In this document: in pieces, positions 1 through 9,713 of the stretch
Position numbering within the stretch: position 1 is the first letter of the stretch
Layout: each line of letters starts with the position of its first letter
Source: CBDDFS01 sp965227255
Lineage (GTDB): Bacteria > Bacteroidota > Bacteroidia > Flavobacteriales_E > Vicingaceae
Reading direction: 5' to 3'
Assembly: GCA_965227255.1 (NCBI GenBank)
Contig: CBDDFS010000005.1
Span: 62,001-126,000 of the forward strand
DNA: 64,000 bases
Program-made: the position numbers and the translations under genes
The notes under the pieces: model-generated
Database searches by the model: none
What the model was told of the DNA's origin: nothing
Seen by the model: only the letters and a program-made list of their open reading frames with translations

Positions 1-15
1 TTGGTGTAAAAAATA

Positions 16-37
16 AGCCCCAAAACTCTTTGGGGCT
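16..37 (-). terminator. Rho-independent terminator of the first giant surface protein gene
   Basis: A 9-bp perfect stem (AGCCCCAAA paired with TTTGGGGCT) with a 4-base loop lies just downstream of the stop codon at 66. Read on the minus strand it is followed by a run of six T (plus-strand A run at about 8-13). This is the classic intrinsic terminator layout and ends the leftmost gene of the tandem array. Confidence 0.85.
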
Positions 38-65
38 CATTCTGTATTTTATAGTTCTAAAGGAT

Positions 66-3000
66 CTATCTGGCAAGAGTAACAGTTCCTTTCTTCTCGT
101 ATTCCTGTCCGTCTGCAGCCTGATACTTCACTACGTATACATAGGCGCCATTCGGTGCAGGTTTGCCATTGAAGCTTCCATCCCATCCTGCATCATCACT
201 TGTGTAATCATCGCTCTCGAAGATCATCTCTCCCCAGCGGTTGTAGATCTGCAGGTTGTAACTCTTGATGTCATGGAAGGCTCCCAGTGGTAAGAATCGA
301 TCGTTCTTGCCATCTCCGTTCGGTGTAAAGGCCGTTGGCACATAGAACAATGGATACTGTATTGTACATACCACATTCGATCTACTTGTTGCCGGCTTAG
401 TTCCCGGGAAGACATCCGATCCTTCCTTGGCCAGGATGTAGTAGCAGAACTGTCCGTTGCCTGAGCTGGCCTGTCCTGATACATCATCCACAAAGGTGAT
501 CTCCTCGCCTCGTTGGCTCACATCCGGATCCGTACCAAAGTCTCTCACGATCAAGCTTCTTACCAGTTTCATGGTCTGATCGCTTGTTCCTCTGTAAACC
601 TCGTACTCATTCACACCACCATTCCATTCTTCATACTGGTTCCATTTCAGAACATTTCGATGTGTCTCATTGTCGGCATCCACACTCAAGACCATCGTTC
701 TTGCATGGTTTGATGTGATTCCTACCGTTCCACAAGGATCCACTACATCGATCTTATAGAAGTATGATGTGGCTTCGGTTCTCACCTGGTTGTCCTCATA
801 ACAGAATACACTATCCGATGGAGTCAATGGATCCGGGATCGGAATGGTTGCAATGATCTTATATCCCTGATCTCTGCGAGTACTTCTCTTCACCCAGTAT
901 TCTCCGATGTTGCTCTCTAGGTCTACCTTCATACAAAGTCTCACCTGATCCGAGTCGTGTACCGTGGCATACTGCATGTAAGCAAAGTCTGGCTTGTCGA
1001 TGAACAGGGCATCCACACATTCCACGGCCGTGGATGAACTGAATGGTCCTTGTCCGTCATTATCCCAGGCCTGTACATAGAAACAGTAGTTGTTGCCATT
1101 GACTATGTCCTTGTACTTGAACTTCGGATCGTTCGTTCTGCCTACCTCCAGGTATGGACCTCCATTGGAAGATGCATACACCACGTATTCAACCGTCGCT
1201 CCACTGGCAAAGTCCGTGTAAGGATTCCAGTTCAAACGTATGCTCTGGTCGCAGAAGTCCATGATCACATCCAACTTCATGGTTGAATGACAATCAAAGT
1301 TCAATTGAGCCAAAGTATGGTTGTCGCACGAGTCGATGGCCATTACACTATACTGTGTAATGTCTTTCAACGGTGCATTCAAGAAGTCGTTGTAGAATAG
1401 AGGTGAAGTCGCCTGTACCGTATCAAGGATCTGATAACTACCAGGTGTACAATACATCACATAGTATCGCGTCACATCTTTCGATGGATTCTTGCTCCAA
1501 CCCACCATACCTGTGTACGTTGTATCTGGAAGCATCGATACACTATCCAAAAACTGCTTGGCAGGGGGTGTCACATCCTTGAAGTTGCCGTCCATCTCTT
1601 TTGATGATGCAATACAACCTCCTATTAGATTCGCATCCCCAGGATATGTATATTCTACATTGTAAATTACATTCTGATCACATACTACCAATTTGTCGTT
1701 CGTAGATTCTGTTCCCCAATTCGTGCTTGCAATAGGCCCACCATCGCGGAATGCATCATAAACACTAGCCAAAGGAGTCGCACTAGGTCTGTTCCAAGAC
1801 AAATTGTTGGTGGAGTCATCTACCGTTGTAATTGTCAGATTCAATGCACTGATCTGATTCGGTGTTGTACCACCAACTTGCTGACCATCGCATCCTGACA
1901 TACTCTCAACATAATACGTGTTGATCTCTCCTGATACTCCAACATGGACATATTCATTCGTATCCCAGGCCTGGTTATTTGAAGTAGTCGCTCCACGTAT
2001 ACTATCGATGGCCGTGAATATTCCACTTGAATCCGCATGCCAAATTCGGTACTGGTTGAAGTTATTGAATGGGTTATTTGGTTTTGACCAAGTCAAACGA
2101 ATGGTTGAGTCATTCTCCCAGCTAACGCATCTCAATTCAGGATTATCTAAGATATATCCAGGAATAAAATCTCCAACACTAACGGAATCCCATGCACTCC
2201 AAGCACCTCTTTGCATTCCATTCTCCCAACTTCTGATTCTGTATCGGTAGAATGTATTCTGCTGGATGCTTGTGTCTTCATAGTTGGTCACAACCGGACT
2301 AACTGAGTCGATCATCACCCATGGTCCGTTGTTATCACTTCGATAAATACGTACCCACTGTGATCCACTCAACCAGGTTGGTGAATAGTTATTCCATTGA
2401 ATAATGGCCTTTTTGTTCGTATCACATAATATGACGTCTACAACATCTGTTCTCATTGAGATCTGTTCCGGACCTGGTGTATTGAAGTTGCCGCAGGTAT
2501 CGATGGCTGAGATGGAGAAGTCGATCTCCCATGGATCAGCACCTACTCTTGTGTAACTGTAGGTGTTAATATTACCCGCGACGGAATCAACGAAGACCAG
2601 ACCACCGCCAATATCCTTAAAGACCACAAAGGCACCGATGTCAGGATCCTGATCACTCCAGCCTAGTTGAATATCGTTATTCACATCATAACTCACACTA
2701 TCCAACAAGATCGTAGCCGGTGCTATGTTATCACCTACTGTATCCACATCGGTGAGATCTGAGTTAGAAACACATCCCCAAGGAGATGAAGTATCCACCA
2801 CGGTCACAAAGTATTGAACATAACTTGGGTAGCACAAGTTAATGGACAATGAATCCCAACTCTCCGTTACCGTGTCGATCAATGTTGTATCTGTACCAAT
2901 AACCTGGTGAACATAGTATTCACCTGTTGTTTTCGCACCCCAGCGATTGCCAGGATTATAATCGTTCCAGTCCAGAGCCACACCATTACCCAAGTTGTAT

Positions 3001-4761
3001 ACCTGTGAGGTAATGTGCATCCCTGAGATCGTATCCCCAAGAATAGAGTCACCCTGATCGTTACAAGAGCTGATACCTCTGACAAAGTAATATTTTGCTC
3101 CCTGTCCTATGTTGGCCGTAAGATCCGTGTATTCCAATGAGTCAATATCATACACAGAATGCAATGAATCATAAACTACACCTGGTCCGAAACCGGCACT
3201 GTCAGAACGCATGATCAAATATCTTCTGAATGACTGCAAAGTGTCCTCGGTAGCAGTCACAGGCTGAGTCCACTTCAAAGTAGTACTACCCGTTGTCATA
3301 TCAACCTGGGCACATTTCATTTGAGGTGGCTCAAGGGCCGGTGGTGCCAATACGGTTACGGCAAAAGTCTGGAAGTTCATACCCGGTGCAGGACACCAGT
3401 CATCAAGTACCTTAAATACGAAGTTGTATGTATTACTTCGAATGAAACATGCATTTACCTGGGCAAGGTGGTTACAGTCTGTTGTCCAGTTAAATCGTGT
3501 GGCAATACCAAATTGGCCTTCCCACCAATTTTCAACAGGATTATAAAAAGTAGATGACGTGTCAAGTGTTGCACACGGAGGATATTTACATCCGGCTGCA
3601 GGATCAGCAAAAAGGTTTCCAAATTGTGATCCACTTGGCAACAAGAAATTTGTTTGGCCTACAAAACCTGGAAGGAATTGAATATCTGTCGACGTTACAT
3701 AGAATTCAACAGAGTCTCCAGCCCAAACCGTATCACCGGCAGGCAATGGAATACTTGTTGGATCATTTGGTGCCCACTTGAACGTAACCTGAGGTGGTGT
3801 GTTTGTAATCGGCGGAATGGTTGGCGTTGGAGGACATGTAACAATAATTACAGGAATATCTCTGTAGATCTCTGCTACCTTTTGACGACACTTATAAGAG
3901 CTAACTTTTACTGCCGTAGAGTGATATCCATCTCCAGGAGTAACATTCGCAGTAAAACAAATTTCACCAGTTAGTCCATCTAAGGTTATTGGTCCATTGG
4001 ATCCATTGTAATTTGGCCCTGGCAATTGATTTGTTGTATTATATCCTGTTTTCCATAATACACCATTCGTAGCTGATTGCATTGGAATTGTCCATTCATA
4101 GTGCAATGAATCCAATTCACTATCCGTGGCATTGTGATTATAGCAAAACTTGTATCCGGAACAGATAACTGTAGCCGGTCTTTCAGCAAATTTTGGTGAG
4201 GAGTCATAACAAGTGGCTCCACCAGTGGTAGAACCCATTGAAAGCGTGACGCCCGAGCCAGGATCTGTGTATGGAAACATTACGGCTCTGAGCCAATAAC
4301 CTGAACCTGTGAGGTTCAGCTGAGTGGGTCTACAACACGAAGACCATGTGAATGCAGAACCTGTTGTGGCTGGTGTACCGTTGATCTGAACCGGAGAAGA
4401 AACATAGACGTGTTCTTCCATTGCACGGTTACCACCGGAATTAAACGGTATTCCACAAGATAATTGTAAGGTTGAATCATAGCACACTGGAGAAAGGTCC
4501 AAAACTGATATTCTTGAACATGGAATAGAGGCTGCACCTCCATTTGCAGCATATAACGGATTGGAAACGGTGGCCGTTGCCGGTAATCCCGCTGCTCCCT
4601 GGTAACATGCACGATACAGTTTGACGGTAAAGATCAATTTACCGGCATTCGTTGCCCTGGGTAATACATTCCCAGGTAATCTCTCCACCTAAAAGGTGAG
4701 TTGCTTTTGCTTGCGTGTTACCGAGAATTAACGCTACAATTAAAACTATTAAACGTTTCAT
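66..4761 (-). CDS. Giant secreted surface protein with gliding-motility-associated C-terminal (CHU_C, T9SS type B) domain; one frameshift near the N terminus
   Basis: Predicted extracellular adhesin-like protein exported by Sec and then T9SS. The long open frame (66-4688) gives about 1540 residues: a SHLLGGE-type N-terminal region, many FN3-like beta-sandwich repeats rich in W, Y and D, and a last ~90 residues holding AFTPNGDGKNDRF, IYNRWGEMIF and a GxYVYVVKY strand, which is the CHU_C signature. The natural start appears to be the ATG at 4759-4761, giving a signal peptide (MKRLIVLIVALILGN...AKA) followed by THLLGGE. That frame is broken by one extra base at about 4652, where the paralogue reads TQGTNAGKL without interruption. 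Whether this is a sequencing error or a real lesion cannot be told here. Its 3' third is identical to the next gene (see the repeat entries). Ligand or substrate is unknown. Confidence 0.85.
67..1606. repeat. Left copy of a 1,540-bp perfectly identical direct repeat
   Basis: I compared this stretch with 4966-6505 (constant offset 4899) and found no difference. Identity stops abruptly at both ends: the stop codons differ (TAG here, TAA in the other copy), and at 1607 the sequences diverge. It encodes the C-terminal ~513 residues of the surface protein, including the T9SS sorting domain. Upstream of it the two genes are alike only in patches, so this block looks like recent gene conversion or duplication. 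Confidence 0.95.
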
Positions 4762-4782
4762 ACCATTATCATTTATTAATAA

Positions 4783-4807
4783 GACGCATCAGCCCTGTTT
4801 GGTTGCC
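4783..4807 (-). promoter_or_regulatory. Putative ECF-sigma-type promoter (GGCAACC-N14-CGTC)
   Basis: On the minus strand a GGCAACC box (4801-4807) is followed after 14 bases by CGTC (4783-4786), about 22 bases before the preferred ATG at 4761. The same pair precedes the two sister genes and the T9SS protein gene near 63.9 kb. An AAC-containing -35 box with a CGTC-like -10 box is the usual form of ECF sigma-factor promoters. The box is preceded by an A/T-rich CTTAAAA stretch. Promoter function is inferred from the shared motif. Confidence 0.6.
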
Positions 4808-4919
4808 TTTTTTAAGAATCTTTTAAGAAAACAGCTATAGGCCCTTAAAGTTATAAAATATGCGGCATCAGAAAAATTATTGAAGCTGAGAATGATAGGT
4901 CTAAATCCCGGAAATAAAA

Positions 4920-4943
4920 AACCCCGGAGACTAGTCCGGGGTT
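4920..4943 (-). terminator. Rho-independent terminator of the second giant surface protein gene
   Basis: AACCCCGGA and TCCGGGGTT form a 9-bp stem with a 6-base loop, followed on the minus strand by a T run (plus-strand A run at 4916-4921). It sits just after the stop codon at 4965 and separates the second gene from the promoter of the first, which supports independent transcription units. Confidence 0.85.
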
Positions 4944-4964
4944 TCGCTTAAAGTTTTATTCGGT

Positions 4965-7900
4965 TTATCTGGCAAGAGTAACAGTTCCTTTCTTCTCGTA
5001 TTCCTGTCCGTCTGCAGCCTGATACTTCACTACGTATACATAGGCGCCATTCGGTGCAGGTTTGCCATTGAAGCTTCCATCCCATCCTGCATCATCACTT
5101 GTGTAATCATCGCTCTCGAAGATCATCTCTCCCCAGCGGTTGTAGATCTGCAGGTTGTAACTCTTGATGTCATGGAAGGCTCCCAGTGGTAAGAATCGAT
5201 CGTTCTTGCCATCTCCGTTCGGTGTAAAGGCCGTTGGCACATAGAACAATGGATACTGTATTGTACATACCACATTCGATCTACTTGTTGCCGGCTTAGT
5301 TCCCGGGAAGACATCCGATCCTTCCTTGGCCAGGATGTAGTAGCAGAACTGTCCGTTGCCTGAGCTGGCCTGTCCTGATACATCATCCACAAAGGTGATC
5401 TCCTCGCCTCGTTGGCTCACATCCGGATCCGTACCAAAGTCTCTCACGATCAAGCTTCTTACCAGTTTCATGGTCTGATCGCTTGTTCCTCTGTAAACCT
5501 CGTACTCATTCACACCACCATTCCATTCTTCATACTGGTTCCATTTCAGAACATTTCGATGTGTCTCATTGTCGGCATCCACACTCAAGACCATCGTTCT
5601 TGCATGGTTTGATGTGATTCCTACCGTTCCACAAGGATCCACTACATCGATCTTATAGAAGTATGATGTGGCTTCGGTTCTCACCTGGTTGTCCTCATAA
5701 CAGAATACACTATCCGATGGAGTCAATGGATCCGGGATCGGAATGGTTGCAATGATCTTATATCCCTGATCTCTGCGAGTACTTCTCTTCACCCAGTATT
5801 CTCCGATGTTGCTCTCTAGGTCTACCTTCATACAAAGTCTCACCTGATCCGAGTCGTGTACCGTGGCATACTGCATGTAAGCAAAGTCTGGCTTGTCGAT
5901 GAACAGGGCATCCACACATTCCACGGCCGTGGATGAACTGAATGGTCCTTGTCCGTCATTATCCCAGGCCTGTACATAGAAACAGTAGTTGTTGCCATTG
6001 ACTATGTCCTTGTACTTGAACTTCGGATCGTTCGTTCTGCCTACCTCCAGGTATGGACCTCCATTGGAAGATGCATACACCACGTATTCAACCGTCGCTC
6101 CACTGGCAAAGTCCGTGTAAGGATTCCAGTTCAAACGTATGCTCTGGTCGCAGAAGTCCATGATCACATCCAACTTCATGGTTGAATGACAATCAAAGTT
6201 CAATTGAGCCAAAGTATGGTTGTCGCACGAGTCGATGGCCATTACACTATACTGTGTAATGTCTTTCAACGGTGCATTCAAGAAGTCGTTGTAGAATAGA
6301 GGTGAAGTCGCCTGTACCGTATCAAGGATCTGATAACTACCAGGTGTACAATACATCACATAGTATCGCGTCACATCTTTCGATGGATTCTTGCTCCAAC
6401 CCACCATACCTGTGTACGTTGTATCTGGAAGCATCGATACACTATCCAAAAACTGCTTGGCAGGGGGTGTCACATCCTTGAAGTTGCCGTCCATCTCTTT
6501 TGATGTACTCGAACATCCAACCAAACTATTCGGATTCGGATAATCAACAAGATAAATTACATTCTGATCACATACTACCAATTTGTCATTGGCCGTTTCA
6601 GTTCCATAATTTGGATTTGCTATGGTCATTCCATCTCTTTGAACATCGTATATAGGTCCTTGTTGCGGATTCATAATGCGATTCCAACTAATGTTGTTCG
6701 TAGAGTCATCAACTGTAGTAATGGTGACAATAAGAGCACTTACTTGATTTGGAATGTTACTTCCAATCTGTTGACCGTCACATCCTGACATACTCTCAAC
6801 GTAGTAAGTGTGCTCCTCACCACTAACCCCCACATGATCATATTCATTGAAACCCCATGCCGTATTATCACTTGTTTGTGCTCCACGGATGCTATCGATG
6901 GCCGTGAATGTGCCACTTGAATCGGCATGCCAGATTCGGTACTGGTTGAAGTTATTGAATGGATTTGTAGCTGGATCCCATTGAATCTTAATTGTCGAGT
7001 CATTCTCCCAGCTTACGCAACGGAGCATTGGATTATCCAGAATATAACCAGGAATGAAGGTTCCTACGGTCACAGAATCCCATGCACTCCATGCGCCTCT
7101 TTGCATTCCATTCTCCCAGCTTCTGATTCTGTATCGGTAGAATGTATTCTGCTGGATGCTTGTGTCTTCATAGTTGGTCACAACCGGACTAACTGAGTCG
7201 ATCATCACCCATGGTCCGTTGTTATCACTTCGATAAATACGTACCCATTGTGAACCACTCAACCACGTCGGTGAATAGTTATTCCACTGAATAATGGCTT
7301 TTTTGTTGGTGTCGCAACGAATCACATCAACCACCTCGGTTCTCATCGAGATCTGTTCCGGACCTGGTGTATTGAAGTTACCGCAGGTATCGATGGCTGA
7401 GATGGAGAAGTCGATCTCCCATGGATCAGCACCTACTCTTGTGTAGCTGTAAGTATTCAGATTACCGGCCACTGAGTCTACAAAGACCAGTCCAGCACCA
7501 ACATCCTTGAATATGATGAAGGATCCAATGTCAGGATCCTGATCACTCCAGCCTAGTTGAATATCGTTATTCACATCATAACTCACACTATCCAACAAGA
7601 TCGTAGCCGGTGCTATGTTATCACCTACTGTATCCACATCGGTGAGATCTGAGTTAGAAACACATCCCCAAGGTGATGAAGTATCTACCACGGTCACAAA
7701 GTATTGAACATAACTTGGGTAACACAGGTTGATGGAAAGTGAATCCCAACTCTCCGTTACCGTGTCGATCAATGTTGTATCTGTACCAATCACCTGGTGT
7801 ACATAATATTCACCTGTTGTTTTTGCACCCCAGCGATTGCCAGGATTATAATCGTTCCAGTCCAGAGCCACACCATTACCCAAGTTGTATACCTGAGAGG

Positions 7901-8350
7901 TAATGTGCATGGCAGAGATCGTATCACCAAGAACAGAATCACCCTGATCGTTACAAGAGCTGATACCTCTGACAAAGTAGTACTTGGCTCCCTGTCCAAC
8001 ATTGGCCGTAAGATCCGTGTATTCCAATGAGTCCATGTCATACACGGAATGCAATGAGTCATATACCACACCCGGACCAAATCCTGCACTATCTGAACGC
8101 ATTACAAGGTATCGTCGGAATGAGGTAAGGGTATCTTCAACCTTTGTTACCGGTTGTGTCCATTTCAACGTTACACTTCCATTGGTCATATCAACCTGGG
8201 CACATTTCATTTGAGGTGGCTCAAGGGCCGGTGGTGCCAATACGGTTACGGCAAAAGTCTGGAAGTTCATACCTGGTGCAGGACACCAGTCATCAAGTAC
8301 CTTAAATACGAAGTTGTATGTGTTACTTCGAATGAAACATGCATTCACCC
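4965..8350 (-). CDS. Second giant surface protein, C-terminal portion with CHU_C T9SS sorting domain (gene split by frameshifts)
   Basis: This is the C-terminal ~1130 residues of a paralogue of the first gene. It runs from VNACFIRSNTYNF through FN3-like repeats to the same CHU_C ending (AFTPNGDGKNDRF ... GTVTLAR). The last ~513 residues equal those of the first protein exactly. Upstream of that, blocks of near identity (for example VYNLGNGVALDWNDYN) alternate with diverged blocks (for example around residues NPLVGCSSTSKEM). The open frame continues past 8350 to 8486, but that extension is out-of-frame sequence: an extra C in the CCC at 8348-8350 shifts the frame, since the first copy reads LAQVNACFIRS straight through. 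It belongs with the next two entries as a single gene spanning 4965-9652. Confidence 0.8.
4966..6505. repeat. Right copy of the 1,540-bp perfectly identical direct repeat
   Basis: Identical to 67-1606 at every base I compared, including synonymous sites, so it has not had time to drift. The right edge falls inside the coding sequence at the codons for the KEMDGNFKD segment, beyond which the two genes differ strongly for about 300 bases before similarity resumes. Confidence 0.95.
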
Positions 8351-9205
8351 TGGGCAAGGTGATTACAATCCGTCGTCCAGTTAAATCGTGTAGCAATACC
8401 GAATTGTCCTTCCCACCAGTTTTCCTGTGGATTATAGAATACAGAAGATGTATCCAATCTGGCACAAGGCGGATATTTACATCCATTTAGTGTATCAGAG
8501 AAAAGGTTTCCAAACTGTGAGCCATTCGGAAGCAAGTAGTTTGTTTGTCCAACAAATCCCGGCAGGAATTGAATATCCGTTGAGGTAACATAAAATTCAA
8601 CTTTATCTCCTGCCCAAACGGTATCACCTGCTGGAAGTGGTATACTGGTTGGATCATTCGGCGCCCACTTAAACGTAACCTGAGGAGGTGTGTTTGTAAT
8701 TGGTGGAATGGTTGGTGTTGGAGGACAAGCCAAAAGCACAACCGGAATATCTCTATAGATCTCGGCTACTTTCTGACGACATTTATAAGAAGTTACTTTT
8801 ACTGCCGTAGAGTGATAGTTTCCAGTTGGAGCGTAAGCGGTAAAGCTAATTTCACCCGTCAAAGGATCTATCGTAGCAGGCACATTATTCGGATGGTGAG
8901 TAGTTCCAGGAAGCTGACTTGTAGTAGAATATCCGGTTTTCCAGAGCACACCATTCGAAGAAGATGTCATAGGAAGCGTCCAGTCATAATGAAGAGAATC
9001 TAGTTCACTATCTGCGGCGTTATGGTTGTATGTAAACGGATAACCTGTACAGATGATTGTCGCCGGTTTTTCGGCAAAATAAGGTGAGGAATCATAACAC
9101 GTTGCACCACCCGTGGTAGAGCCCAATGAAAGAGTTACGCCAGTCGCAGGGTCTGTATAAGGAAACATGGTAGCTCTTAACCAGTAACCTGACCCTGTAA
9201 TATTT
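8348..9205 (-). CDS. Second giant surface protein, middle portion (frameshifted fragment)
   Basis: This is the middle ~285 residues of the second surface protein. It contains ATMFPYTDPATGVTLS, the CRQKVAEIYRDIPVV segment and TPPQVTFKWAPNDPTSIP, all of which align with the first gene. Its natural continuation downstream is lost at 8348-8350 (extra C), where the frame instead ends with GECMFHSK and a stop at 8323. Upstream it is separated from the N-terminal portion by an extra T in the TTT at 9203-9205. Removing one base restores STIYMRNITGSGYWLRATMF, matching the paralogue NLTGSGYWLRAVMF. No independent start is expected, although a gene caller would pick the internal ATG at 9168. Confidence 0.7.
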
Positions 9206-9652
9206 CCTCATATAAATGGTTGAAGGTCTGCAGCAAGAAGAGTACCAGAAGGCCGAACCAGTTGTAGCTGGCGTACCATTGATCTGTACGGCGCCAGAAA
9301 CATAAACGTGCTCTTCCATTACGTTAGCCCTTTGGCTACCTGTGGCACAATCCATCTGAAGCGTTGAATCATAACAATCTGGTGCAAGGTCATTTTGTTC
9401 TGTTCTAGAACAAACAATCGTTGCAGCACCACCGTTTGCCTGATACAATGGATTGTTTATTGTAGCAGAAGCTGGTAGCTGAATACCAACACAAGCCCGA
9501 TACAACTTGATCGTAAATATCAATTTTCCTGCATTCGTACCCTGCGTAATACATTCCCAGGATACTTCTCCCCCTAACAAGTGAGAGGCCTTAACCGGCT
9601 TCTGAACTGCACTAAAAAGGATAACCGTAAATAGTAATAATAACCGCTTCAT
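9203..9652 (-). CDS. Second giant surface protein, N-terminal portion with signal peptide (frameshifted fragment)
   Basis: The preferred start is the ATG at 9652, giving a Sec signal peptide (MKRLLLLFTVILFSAVQKPVKA) followed by SHLLGGEVSWECITQG, the same mature N terminus as in the first gene. The open frame extends to 9748, but that extension overlaps the end of the neighbouring gene and lies upstream of the putative promoter, so I reject the longer start. The frame is lost at the TTT of 9203-9205; beyond it the reading (YYRVRLLVKSYH...) has no similarity to the paralogue. Together with the two preceding entries it would encode about 1560 residues. Confidence 0.75.
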
Positions 9653-9671
9653 ATAAGTGTATTTTAAGGAA

Positions 9672-9697
9672 GACATAAAATAAGGCTCAGGGTTGCC
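9672..9697 (-). promoter_or_regulatory. Putative ECF-sigma-type promoter (GGCAACC-N15-TGTC)
   Basis: On the minus strand GGCAACC (9691-9697) is followed after 15 bases by TGTC (9672-9675), about 20 bases ahead of the ATG at 9652. It lies entirely in the 61-base gap after the stop codon of the upstream gene. The match to the boxes before the first and third genes is inside otherwise unalike sequence, which argues for selection and not recent duplication of the upstream region. Confidence 0.55.
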
Positions 9698-9713
9698 TAT
9701 TATGTAAAACTTT

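Noticed and set aside
513..713. Plus-strand open frames inside the surface protein genes, repeated exactly at 5412-5612
   Set aside because: Their repetition only reflects the identical DNA block; they lie antisense to a clearly coding frame and show no protein features.
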